The position numbers and the translations under genes are program-made. From JBCBEX01 sp038528235 (GTDB lineage Bacteria > Bacteroidota > Rhodothermia > Rhodothermales > Rubricoccaceae): 8,611 nucleotides of DNA. The notes beneath the pieces are model-generated. The model did no database searches, was not told where the DNA came from, and was given only the letters and a program-made list of their open reading frames with translations. This document shows positions 1 to 7,316 of the stretch, in pieces (the first letter of the stretch is position 1; the number at the start of each line of letters is the position of its first letter). Location: contig JBCBEX010000128.1 of NCBI GenBank assembly GCA_038528235.1, positions 1-8,611 of the forward strand. The letters are read 5' to 3'.

Positions 1-1715
1 CGGGCCTGGGCGGCGAGGGCGCGGTGGAGGGGGAGGAAGGGGCGGTCGGGGAGCGGGGGCCCGGCGGCGCACTCGAGGAGGGCGAGGCGCTGGGTGGGGG
101 TGAGCAGCGCGAGCTCGCTCAACCGTGCCTCCGGCGACGCAAGCGCTTCCTCCATCAACCCTTCGTACTGCCGCACCATGCGCTGGACGGTCGCGTCTTC
201 GAACAAGGTAGACTTGTACGATACCGTCACCTCCAAGCGGTCGTCGGTGTAATCAAGCCCCCAATTGAGGTCAAACTTCGCTTCGCGATCGTCGCTTTCG
301 AGCCGCTCCATCGTCAAGTCGGCGACGCGGCGCTGCGCGCCGTCCGCGGCCTCCTCCCCACCGCCTTCGTCGAACGTGAAGAGCACCCGGAAGAGCGGCG
401 TGCTGTCTAGCTCACGCTCCGGCGCGAGGGCTTCGACGATGCGCTCAAACGGAGCATCTTGGTGCTCATCGGCCTCCAGCACTCGTTCACGCACCGCTCG
501 GACGAGCCCGCGGAAGTCCATAGTGGGCTCGATTTCGACGCGAAGCACGAGCGTGTTGGCAAAGAAGCCGATGATGCCTTCGAGTTCAGAGCGCGTGCGT
601 CCAGCCGTGGGCGTTCCCACACTGAGGTCGCGCTGGCCCGTGGCCCGCATCAGCATCAGGTAGAGCCCAGCCAGGGCCACCATGAATTTGGTCGCACCTT
701 CCTCCAGAGCGAAGGCTTCCAAGCGCTCAGTCAGGTCGCGACTGAACAACGTGCCCCAATCTCCAATGGGCTGACTGCCGATCGTCTCGGGATGATCGAC
801 GGGCAGTTCTAAATGGGCGGCACCCTGGAGATGCTGAATCCAGTAAGCCAGTTGGTTGTCTAGCTCCTCTCCTTCCAGCCAACTTCTCTGCCACGCCGCG
901 TAGTCCCCGTACTGTAGAGGAAGCGCCTCCGCTGGCAGCTGCGCTCCCTGCGCCTCCTCGGCGTAGAACTGCGACAGCTCCTGCATCAGGATCTGCATCG
1001 ACCAGCCGTCGGTCACGGCATGGTGCAAAGCCAGCACCAGTTCATGACACGCTTCACTTACGTGCAGCAGGCAGGCTCTGAAAAGGCCCTCAGCCTCCAA
1101 GTTGAAGGGGCGTGTCGTTTCGCCATTCCGCCAGCGCAGCCGCTGCGTCTCCTGCTGCGACTCGGAAAGCCCCGTCAGGTCCACTTCCAGCAGGGGGAGC
1201 CGGGTGATGACCTCGCTGATGCGCTGTACGGGCTGGCCATCGAAGGCCACGAAGCTGGTGCGCAGTGCCTCCTGCCGCTCAAGCAACCGCCTCAGCGCCC
1301 GCTGGAAGCTCGCACGACACATCGTGCCCTTGATCTCAAGCGCGAGTCCGAGGTTGTACGCATTGCTCTCGGGGTAGAGGTTGTGCAGAAACCATAGCCG
1401 TTGCTGTGCGAACGAGCACGGCGCGTAGCGACATCCAGGCTCCAGCAAGTCCAGCAGCTGGCCTCGATGGTGCCGGGCAGCCTCTCGCAGGTCCTTGTCT
1501 AGCGTGGCGGTTCCTGCCCGGTATGCGAGCCCTCCCTCCTCGTTCCTCCAAAGCTGCACCCCTGCGTTCAGCAGCGAACACAGAACCGTCTTGGCTGACG
1601 CGTCGACCTGCGACGACTTCTCCCGAGCCCCTTTAGCTTCGCCGCTCGAGCCAGACGGAGCCCGTCCAGGTACACGTGTCGGCGTCAGCACTGGCATTGA
1701 ATCGATCGAAGTCAT
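1..1715 (-). CDS. Nonribosomal peptide synthetase, N-terminal part (TubC docking - condensation - start of adenylation); runs off the left edge
   Basis: The frame is open from the ATG at 1715 to the left edge (571 codons plus two bases). Domains in order: an unstructured leader (residues 1-40), a TubC-type docking domain (about 42-92), a condensation domain (about 97-540), then the first residues of an adenylation domain with the usual linker LTPTQRLALLE. The condensation domain has the C1 motif SFAQQRLWFL (101-110) and the intact active site HHAVTDGWS (231-239). It also has YGDYAAWQR (269-277), GTPTAGR (367-373) and DSTPLFRVLF (437-446). These resemble the LCL subtype, which joins two L-residues; that subtype call is inference. 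No upstream in-frame extension is possible beyond a TGA a few codons before the ATG. A second ATG lies at codon 7 (1697) and neither has a clear ribosome binding site. The gene starts 42 nt after the upstream synthetase stops, so it should act directly after it. The substrate cannot be predicted because the adenylation pocket is outside the window. GC content jumps at about base 120, at the condensation-adenylation border. Confidence 0.95.
   Translation of the reverse strand, partial: MTSIDSMPVLTPTRVPGRAPSGSSGEAKGAREKSSQVDASAKTVLCSLLNAGVQLWRNEEGGLAYRAGTATLDKDLREAARHHRGQLLDLLEPGCRYAPCSFAQQRLWFLHNLYPESNAYNLGLALEIKGTMCRASFQRALRRLLERQEALRTSFVAFDGQPVQRISEVITRLPLLEVDLTGLSESQQETQRLRWRNGETTRPFNLEAEGLFRACLLHVSEACHELVLALHHAVTDGWSMQILMQELSQFYAEEAQGAQLPAEALPLQYGDYAAWQRSWLEGEELDNQLAYWIQHLQGAAHLELPVDHPETIGSQPIGDWGTLFSRDLTERLEAFALEEGATKFMVALAGLYLMLMRATGQRDLSVGTPTAGRTRSELEGIIGFFANTLVLRVEIEPTMDFRGLVRAVRERVLEADEHQDAPFERIVEALAPERELDSTPLFRVLFTFDEGGGEEAADGAQRRVADLTMERLESDDREAKFDLNWGLDYTDDRLEVTVSYKSTLFEDATVQRMVRQYEGLMEEALASPEARLSELALLTPTQRLALLECAAGPPLPDRPFLPLHRALAAQA
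1440..1592 (-). other. TubC-type N-terminal docking domain (beta-hairpin docking class)
   Basis: This covers residues 42-92 of the left NRPS. It shows the pattern of the family: a helix with LLNAGVQLW, a short hairpin with GLAYRAG, then a helix through LREAARHHRGQLLDLL ending just before the condensation domain. In the known family (first described from TubC of tubulysin synthesis) this domain sits at the N-terminus of an NRPS and binds a short linear motif at the very C-terminus of the upstream synthetase. Here the upstream partner would be the synthetase encoded at 1758-5123, whose last residues are LLAEAQETGVL. The domain assignment rests on sequence pattern; the partner is inferred from gene order. 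Confidence 0.82.
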
Positions 1716-1757
1716 GGTACTCAGGTGGCTATAGGTTCATGTTCATCCAGAGTCCGC

Positions 1758-4700
1758 TCACAGCACGCCCGTCTCCTGTGCCTCTGCCAACAGGGGACCC
1801 GCTGCTTCTCGTCTGCCCAGCGACATCGCCTCGGTTATGCGCTCGGCAAACCCTGCGAGCGTAGGCGCCTCGAAGAGGGCGCGCACGCCCACCGACACCC
1901 CGTAGCGCTCTCGCACCCGCGACAGCACCTGCATCGCCAAGAGCGAGTGCCCTCCCAACTCGAAGAACGACGCCAACCGGCTCGGCACCTCGCTCTCCAG
2001 CACGGAACCCCACAACGCCGCCAATTCCGTTTCCAGCCCTGCCGTCGGCGGCGGTCCCTCAACCACCGCCGCGGCCGGTGCTGGCAGTGCCCGCCGGTTG
2101 ACCTTCCCGCTCGGCGTCTTGGGCAACGCGTCGAGCACGGTCACCGAACCGGGCACCATATATCGCGGCAGGCGGGCGCTCAGGAATAGCCGAAGACCTC
2201 GGCCCGAGAGCTCTACGTCGCCTAGGGGCACCACGTAGGCAGCCAGTTGCTGCTCCCCTCCCTCGTCGCGCACCACGACGGCGGCTTCGGCGATCACAGG
2301 ATGGCTGAGCAGCGTCGCCTCGATCTCGGCGGGCTCCACCCGGAACCCCCGCAGCTTCACCTGCCGATCGATGCGGCCTAGGAACTCCAGCACCCCGTCG
2401 CGCCGCCGCCGCACGCGGTCGCCGGTGCGGTAGACTCGCCCGCCTGCGGGTTGGCCGAACGGGTCGGGTACGAAGCGGGCCGCCGTGAGAGCAGGCCGGC
2501 CCGCGTAGCCACGGGCCACACCGGGTCCGCCGATATAGAGTTCGCCGGCAACGCCTGTAGGGAGGAGTTCGAGGGTGGGGCTGAGGACGTAGGTAGTGGT
2601 GTTGGCCAGAGGGGCACCGATGGGTACCACACGCGAGTCCGTCGAGGTCAGCACCGCGCCCGTCGCGTCCACCGTCGTCTCCGTGGGACCATAGACGTTG
2701 ACCTGGGGCCTGCCGAACCGATCGAGGAGATCGCCGAGGAGCGCCACATCGACGGCTTCGCCGCCGAGGAAGCTGGACAGCATCAGACCCTCGGTGTCCT
2801 CACGCGTCGAGAAGCGCAGGAGGTGCCGCACGAGCGTCGGGGTGCCGTCCACCGCATCGACGCGGCAGCGCCGCATGGCGCGCAGGAACAACCCGGGGTC
2901 GCGCCGCTCGTCGTCCGAAAGCACGACTAGGCGACGCCCGTTGGCTACCTGGATGAGTTGCTTAACCGAGGCATCGAAAAAGACGGGGGCGTTCCAACCG
3001 ACGGTCGCCACCTTGCTGCCCCGAGCGCGCTCCAGGGGCGCATAGACGCTCGTTTCCAGCGCGGCCGTCAGATGAGCGAGGCCTCCTTGCGTGACGACCA
3101 CGCCCTTGGGCGTACCCGTTGACCCCGACGTAAAGAGTACATAGGCCGCTTGCCCAGGATGGATGTCCGCGGCGCTCCCGTCGTCGTCCGCGAGCCGGTC
3201 CATCTCGTCGTCGTCCACGACCAGCGTGCGGCCCGCTTGGACGGCGATCGCCATCGTGTGCTCGTCGGCAACGATGAGACGGACGCCTGCGGTTTCGCAG
3301 CACGATGCGATGTGGGGAACGGGCGCTTCCTTGTTCAACGGGACGTACGCTGCCCCGGCGCCATGGACGCCCAAGATGGCGGCAAGCAGATCCACCGAAC
3401 GAGGCAGGAGCAACCCCACCCGGTCTTCGACGCCGATGCCCTGCTCGCGCAACACGTGCGTATAGCTGCGGCTCCTTTGCCAGAGCGCTCCGTAGGTGAC
3501 ATGCTCTGACCCCGCCACGACTGCGACGTCGTCCGAAGCCTCGCGGGCGCGAGCTTCGACGGCGCCGTAGAACGAGCGGAACGGCTGGTGTGCGTCCTCA
3601 ATGGGCCCTCGGCTGTCCGCCAACGCCTGCGCATGCTCTGCAGGCTCCATAAGCGGATGCTCCGCGAGGACCTTGTCAGGATTCAAAAGCCCCGCCTCCA
3701 GCAGGCGCGCGTAGTGGGCGAGCATCTGGCGTGCCAGGGAGGGCTCGATCAGATCCGTCCGGAACTGAAGCCCGAGCGCATAGGCCTGCGAGAGCTTCGT
3801 GGCGGTAAGCGTCAGGTCGAATTTCGCCGTCGGGCTCGCTGCATCGAGCGGCTCGATAGCCACGTCGGTCGGTGGTAGCGCGCCCTCTTCGTGAGCTGCG
3901 GGAGCCGGCTCCGCGTAGTTGAACAGGACCTGAAACAGAGGGGTGCGGCTGAGGTCGCGGTCTGGCGCGAGCGCCTCCACCACGTGTTCGAACGGCACCG
4001 CCTGGTGCTGCTGCGCCTCCACGACGAGGTCGCGCACGTCGGCGACGAGGCGGCGGAACGTGAGGTGAGGCTCGACCGTGGCCCTGATCACGAGCGTATT
4101 CACGAAACAGCCGATCAGCCCCTCCAGATCGGGGTGGTTCCTTCCGGCAACCGGAGTCCCGATGGCGATGTCCTCCGCCCCCGAATAGCGCGCTAGCAGC
4201 GCCGCGAATCCCGCCAGCAACACCACGAACCGCGTCGTCCCGGCTTCTCGGGCGATAGCCTCCACTGCGTCGTGCAGCGATGCTGGCAAGACCTGCTCGA
4301 CTTCGGCGCCGGCGTGAGACGCCGCTGCCGGGCGCGCGTGCTCGGGCACCAACGGCAAGGCCGAGACCCCGTCGAGTTGGGTGGTCCAGTAGGCAAGCTG
4401 CCGCTCGGCTTCGCCCTGAGTCAGGCGTTCCTGTTCCCAGGCTGCATAGTCGGCATACTGCACAGGAAGGGTTGGCAGCTCTTCGACCAGCGCGGCCTCG
4501 CCCCGTGTGCGTGCGACGGTGTAGAGCGTCGTCAGCTCTTCCACTAGCACCTCCAGCGACCAGGCGTCGGCCGCGACGTGGTGCACCGTGAGCAGGAGCA
4601 CGTGCTCGTTCGCATGAAGTCGCAGCAACCGCGCGCGAATCATGAGGTCGTGCGACAGATCGAAGGATCGAGCCGCTTCCGCGTCCACGTGTCCGTGCAG

Positions 4701-5123
4701 GGTAGCTTGCTGTTGGGCCTCATCGAGATCGCTGAGGTCAACAAGCGGCACGGTCACCCGGCGTGGTTGGCCCACCCGCTGTACTGCCCTTCCGCCCACC
4801 ATGTGCAACGTGCTCCGCAGTACGTGGTGCCTCTCCACAATCGCGGTGAGGCTCTTGTCGAGCGCGTCCCGGTCGAGCGAACCCCGCAGGTACAATGCAA
4901 GCGGGATGCTGTAAATCCCGGACTCGCCTAGGATCTGCTCTGCGATCCAGAACCGACGCTGGGCTGACGACTGTGGCGCATCGCCCGGACCTTCCCACGC
5001 AGGGATACCCCGTGCTTCTTCGAGCACGATCCCTTCCTCTTCGAGCATCAACTCCACGAGGGCTAGATCGTCCTCGGAGAAACCGATGCCGTGCCCAATG
5101 TTGGAGTCGACCGAATTAGCCAT
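1758..5123 (-). CDS. Nonribosomal peptide synthetase, single C-A-T module, predicted glutamate-activating
   Basis: This is a 1121-residue complete elongation module: condensation domain about 50-495, adenylation domain about 515-1012, carrier (T) domain about 1028-1095. The condensation domain has C1-like SSAQRRFW (52-59) and the active site HHVAADAWS (181-189), with alanine in place of the usual glycine after the aspartate. Adenylation core motifs are YVLFTSGSTGTPKG (661-674), FFDASV (715-720), NVYGPTE (809-815), GELYIGG (860-866), YRTGD (898-902), GRIDRQVKLRG (916-926) and PKTPSGK with K1007. Pocket residues read D717 A718 K721 D759 F785 G787 V810 V818 D819 K1007, i.e. DAKDFGVVDK. That is one change (L to F) from the glutamate code recalled for surfactin synthetase module 1. 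Glutamine is the main alternative. The carrier motif LGGHSLL carries the phosphopantetheine serine S1060. There is no epimerase or thioesterase. I chose the ATG at 5123, 58 nt after the sbnB stop, because the longer frame overlaps sbnB and adds a non-domain-like arginine-rich stretch. A GTG just before it is possible; no ribosome binding site is evident. An acidic helix (about 17-38) precedes the condensation domain. Confidence 0.96.
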   Translation of the reverse strand: MANSVDSNIGHGIGFSEDDLALVELMLEEEGIVLEEARGIPAWEGPGDAPQSSAQRRFWIAEQILGESGIYSIPLALYLRGSLDRDALDKSLTAIVERHHVLRSTLHMVGGRAVQRVGQPRRVTVPLVDLSDLDEAQQQATLHGHVDAEAARSFDLSHDLMIRARLLRLHANEHVLLLTVHHVAADAWSLEVLVEELTTLYTVARTRGEAALVEELPTLPVQYADYAAWEQERLTQGEAERQLAYWTTQLDGVSALPLVPEHARPAAASHAGAEVEQVLPASLHDAVEAIAREAGTTRFVVLLAGFAALLARYSGAEDIAIGTPVAGRNHPDLEGLIGCFVNTLVIRATVEPHLTFRRLVADVRDLVVEAQQHQAVPFEHVVEALAPDRDLSRTPLFQVLFNYAEPAPAAHEEGALPPTDVAIEPLDAASPTAKFDLTLTATKLSQAYALGLQFRTDLIEPSLARQMLAHYARLLEAGLLNPDKVLAEHPLMEPAEHAQALADSRGPIEDAHQPFRSFYGAVEARAREASDDVAVVAGSEHVTYGALWQRSRSYTHVLREQGIGVEDRVGLLLPRSVDLLAAILGVHGAGAAYVPLNKEAPVPHIASCCETAGVRLIVADEHTMAIAVQAGRTLVVDDDEMDRLADDDGSAADIHPGQAAYVLFTSGSTGTPKGVVVTQGGLAHLTAALETSVYAPLERARGSKVATVGWNAPVFFDASVKQLIQVANGRRLVVLSDDERRDPGLFLRAMRRCRVDAVDGTPTLVRHLLRFSTREDTEGLMLSSFLGGEAVDVALLGDLLDRFGRPQVNVYGPTETTVDATGAVLTSTDSRVVPIGAPLANTTTYVLSPTLELLPTGVAGELYIGGPGVARGYAGRPALTAARFVPDPFGQPAGGRVYRTGDRVRRRRDGVLEFLGRIDRQVKLRGFRVEPAEIEATLLSHPVIAEAAVVVRDEGGEQQLAAYVVPLGDVELSGRGLRLFLSARLPRYMVPGSVTVLDALPKTPSGKVNRRALPAPAAAVVEGPPPTAGLETELAALWGSVLESEVPSRLASFFELGGHSLLAMQVLSRVRERYGVSVGVRALFEAPTLAGFAERITEAMSLGRREAAGPLLAEAQETGVL

Positions 5124-5181
5124 CACGGTGCGCGTGGGAACGCTTGGAATGCATGTCTTGAGAAGCGACCTGTGCGTTGCC

Positions 5182-6216
5182 CTACATCGCGACCGGATGC
5201 GTCTCAACCCGCTCCGTCCAGGGGGCGGGTAGGAACTCTGGGATGCGCATGCCAACGCCCGTCTCGTGCGCACGGCTCTCGACGATCGTGGCGAGGGCCA
5301 GGTCTAGGACGCCCAGTCCAAACGGACTAAAGATGTGATGGCGTCCCGCTCCTGTTGGCTCGGGCGAGGCTCCGCTCAGCAGCTCGGCAAGCGTGCGGCC
5401 AATGAAATTGCGGTGGCCCACGCTCTGCTCAGCGAGGTGAACCGACGTCTGGGCGCGGCAGACATGCTCCCGGTCATCGACGATATTGTTGTTCGCCAGG
5501 ATGAGCTCCGGAGTGAGGTCCCGCAACGAGATGTGGAGCACCGTACTCCCCGGCGCGAGCGCGTCGAGGCTGTCGAGCCACGGCTCCACGGCCGTCGTCG
5601 CAAACGAGACAACCGGACTCGCAGCGAGCGCTTCCTCGGCGCTCTGCGCTACCCGAACGGTGATGCCCGGCTGTAGCGCGTCCACGCGTTCCGCAAATTG
5701 CGCCGCGCGATCCGGACTCAGATCGCGGACCACGAGGGTGTCCAGCTCTGGCCACAGCTCCGTCAGGAACCGGACGATCTCGAAGCTGATGAGTCCACAC
5801 CCGATGATGGAAACGGAGTGCGGCGCGTCCTCACCGTGGAGCTGCTGTGCCGCGAGCGCGGCGCTGGCTGCCGTGCGGCGCGCGCTGATGATGGACCCTT
5901 CGAGCAAGGCCGTCGCGTGGCCCGTCTCTACGTCGTTCAGCAGCAACGCCGCCGACGCGCGTTCCAGGCCTTGGTGGACGTTCTCCGGAAACGACGCGAT
6001 CCACTTAATCCCGGCCGTCTGGAACCCTCCACCGAGATAAGCCGGCAAAGCGATGATGCGTTCGCGCTTTTTGCCAGGGAACCGGAGGAAGCTTGAATTC
6101 GGCAGGTTGCTCTGACCTTCGTGGTGCGCCACGTAGGCCTCTGCTATGGCCGCCATGATGTCATGTTCGTGGCCATGAAGCAGCGTATCAACCTGAGGTC
6201 CAGTTAGTACGATCAT
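5182..6216 (-). CDS. sbnB: SbnB-like 2,3-diaminopropionate biosynthesis dehydrogenase (ornithine cyclodeaminase / mu-crystallin superfamily)
   Basis: This 344-residue protein is close to the usual family length (about 335-345). In characterised SbnB (staphyloferrin B pathway) the enzyme is N-(2-amino-2-carboxyethyl)-L-glutamate dehydrogenase. It uses NAD+ to oxidise the SbnA product, which hydrolyses to L-2,3-diaminopropionate and 2-oxoglutarate. Visible support: the superfamily substrate-binding segment GIKWIASFPEN (69-79, with K71), LLLNDVETG (91-99) and the segment SIISARRTAASAA (108-120). There is also a Rossmann dinucleotide-binding glycine motif IIGCGLISFEIVRF (137-150), followed by VVRDLS (162-167), and a C-terminal GLGVLDLALA (300-309). 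The closest alternatives in this superfamily are ornithine cyclodeaminase and alanine dehydrogenase; a sbnA gene 48 nt upstream makes the SbnB assignment much more likely. It is expected to be a soluble cytoplasmic homodimer. The ATG at 6216 follows the sbnA stop and lacks a clear ribosome binding site, so translational coupling or leaderless-like recognition is possible. Confidence 0.92.
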   Translation of the reverse strand: MIVLTGPQVDTLLHGHEHDIMAAIAEAYVAHHEGQSNLPNSSFLRFPGKKRERIIALPAYLGGGFQTAGIKWIASFPENVHQGLERASAALLLNDVETGHATALLEGSIISARRTAASAALAAQQLHGEDAPHSVSIIGCGLISFEIVRFLTELWPELDTLVVRDLSPDRAAQFAERVDALQPGITVRVAQSAEEALAASPVVSFATTAVEPWLDSLDALAPGSTVLHISLRDLTPELILANNNIVDDREHVCRAQTSVHLAEQSVGHRNFIGRTLAELLSGASPEPTGAGRHHIFSPFGLGVLDLALATIVESRAHETGVGMRIPEFLPAPWTERVETHPVAM

Positions 6217-6264
6217 TACACGGATGGGAAGTCGTTCGGAAAGGATTGCGTCGTTGTTTTTCTC

Positions 6265-7251
6265 TTAGGCCATGACGGCTTCTTGAGCCATCATTGGCAC
6301 CTCGCCCAGGTATTTTTCAACCCAGTCATCGTCGTAGACGGTGTCCAGGTAGCGCTCTCCGCGATCGCAGAGGATGACGACGCAGTTGGAACCCGCCGGA
6401 ATCTGGTCTCGCATGCGGTCTACAGCCATCACGGCTCCACCAGAAGACCCACCCGCCAGGATCGACTCCTCGCCCACCAGGTGGCGGCAGCCTTGCACGC
6501 ACTCCAGGTCCGAGACGCAGACGTGCCCGTCGGCCATGCCATCCCTGTAGAGGTCCGACCGTTTTCCTGCGCCCATCCCGGGGATGCGGCGCGTCGCCTT
6601 GACCTTGCTGAAAATGATGCTCCCGAGCGCGTCTACGGCAATGACTTTCGTCGAGCGACCACGCGCCCTGAAATACGACGAACAGCCTGTGACGAGACCG
6701 CACGTGCTTGTCGGACAGAAGACCATGTCGACATGGCCTTCGAGCGCCTCGTCGATCTCTCGCATGGTGTGTTGCGAGTGGGCTTCCGGATTCCACCGGT
6801 TGCCGTACTGATTCGGCCAGTAGCTGCCTTCGTTCGCGTCCAAGATGTCGCGGACCCGTTGCAGCCGTGCTGGTAGGTACTCGTTCGTTATGGGGTCTGG
6901 CTTGGCCACCAGCTCTATCACGGCGCCATACGCCTTCAGGATGTTCAAATTTTGTGCAGTAGTCTTTGGATCGACAACGCACACAAATTGAAGCCCGAAG
7001 TAATTACATGCCTGGGCTAATCCAATTCCCATATTTCCTGAACTACTTTCTACTACCAATCCACCAGGAAATACCTTACCTTCTCGTAGGGCATTTTGCA
7101 GAATGTATAGCGCAGACCTATCTTTCATACTACCGCCAGGATTTAGACCTTCCATCTTGCCATACAAGTTAAAAGGAAGACCTCCAAATACCCTACTAAG
7201 CTTTATTAGCGGTGTTTGCCCTACTGCTGAGAGAACATTACTAAATGTCAT
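6265..7251 (-). CDS. sbnA: SbnA-like 2,3-diaminopropionate biosynthesis synthase (PLP-dependent, cysteine synthase fold)
   Basis: This 328-residue protein matches the length of the SbnA family (about 320-330). Characterised SbnA is N-(2-amino-2-carboxyethyl)-L-glutamate synthase. It uses pyridoxal phosphate to eliminate phosphate from O-phospho-L-serine and add L-glutamate. Visible support: the PLP-lysine motif NPGGSMKDR with K43, the asparagine-loop motif ESSSGNMGIGLAQ (68-80), the PLP-phosphate-contacting loop TSTCG (181-185) and GGSSGG (267-272), in the order seen in type II PLP enzymes. A true cysteine synthase is the alternative; the adjacent sbnB and the NRPS setting argue against it. 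The ATG at 7251 has a good Shine-Dalgarno sequence. Oddity: base composition changes within the gene. The first about 100 codons are AT-rich (about 40-47% GC by hand count), while the rest is near 60%, although the protein reads as one continuous family member. Confidence 0.93.
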   Translation of the reverse strand: MTFSNVLSAVGQTPLIKLSRVFGGLPFNLYGKMEGLNPGGSMKDRSALYILQNALREGKVFPGGLVVESSSGNMGIGLAQACNYFGLQFVCVVDPKTTAQNLNILKAYGAVIELVAKPDPITNEYLPARLQRVRDILDANEGSYWPNQYGNRWNPEAHSQHTMREIDEALEGHVDMVFCPTSTCGLVTGCSSYFRARGRSTKVIAVDALGSIIFSKVKATRRIPGMGAGKRSDLYRDGMADGHVCVSDLECVQGCRHLVGEESILAGGSSGGAVMAVDRMRDQIPAGSNCVVILCDRGERYLDTVYDDDWVEKYLGEVPMMAQEAVMA

Positions 7252-7255
7252 TGCA

Positions 7256-7262
7256 CCACCTC
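7256..7262 (-). promoter_or_regulatory. Shine-Dalgarno sequence of sbnA
   Basis: On the minus strand GAGGTGG lies just upstream of the sbnA ATG, with seven bases between GAGG and the start codon. This is the only strong ribosome binding site among the four gene starts in the window and supports the start at 7251. It lies in the AT-rich island. Confidence 0.75.
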
Positions 7263-7292
7263 GAAAGGATTAGGTTGAGAAAGGCGAAGGAG

Positions 7293-7307
7293 ATGTTTAG
7301 AAAACAT
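7293..7307. repeat. Short inverted repeat in the NRPS-sbnA gap
   Basis: ATGTTT and AAACAT form a perfect six-base stem around a three-base loop, about ten bases after the stop codon of the upstream NRPS. It is too AT-rich to be a convincing intrinsic terminator and no U-tract follows on the minus strand. It could be a weak RNA-processing or regulator site, or chance in AT-rich DNA. Confidence 0.3.
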
Positions 7308-7316
7308 AGGTATTAT

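Noticed and set aside
1336..1581. Minus-strand frame of 81 codons overlapping the left NRPS in another frame
   Set aside because: The NRPS frame shows a docking domain and condensation motifs across the same bases; the alternative frame shows nothing.
1716..1757. Search for a frameshift or missing stop between the middle and left NRPS genes
   Set aside because: There is a clear TGA at 1758-1760, a 42-base gap and a new ATG followed by a docking domain, so this is a genuine gene boundary, not a broken single gene.
5124..5273. Longer N-terminus for the middle NRPS, starting at 5273
   Set aside because: It would overlap the end of sbnB by about 90 bases and adds an Arg/Ser-rich stretch unlike any NRPS N-terminus. 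The ATG at 5123 fits the gene spacing.
5486..6040. Plus-strand frame of 184 codons opposite sbnB
   Set aside because: It is a shadow of the sbnB codons, Ser/Arg-rich with no domain features.
6283..6876. Plus-strand frame of 197 codons opposite sbnA
   Set aside because: It is antisense to a gene with all expected PLP-enzyme motifs and has no recognisable motif of its own.
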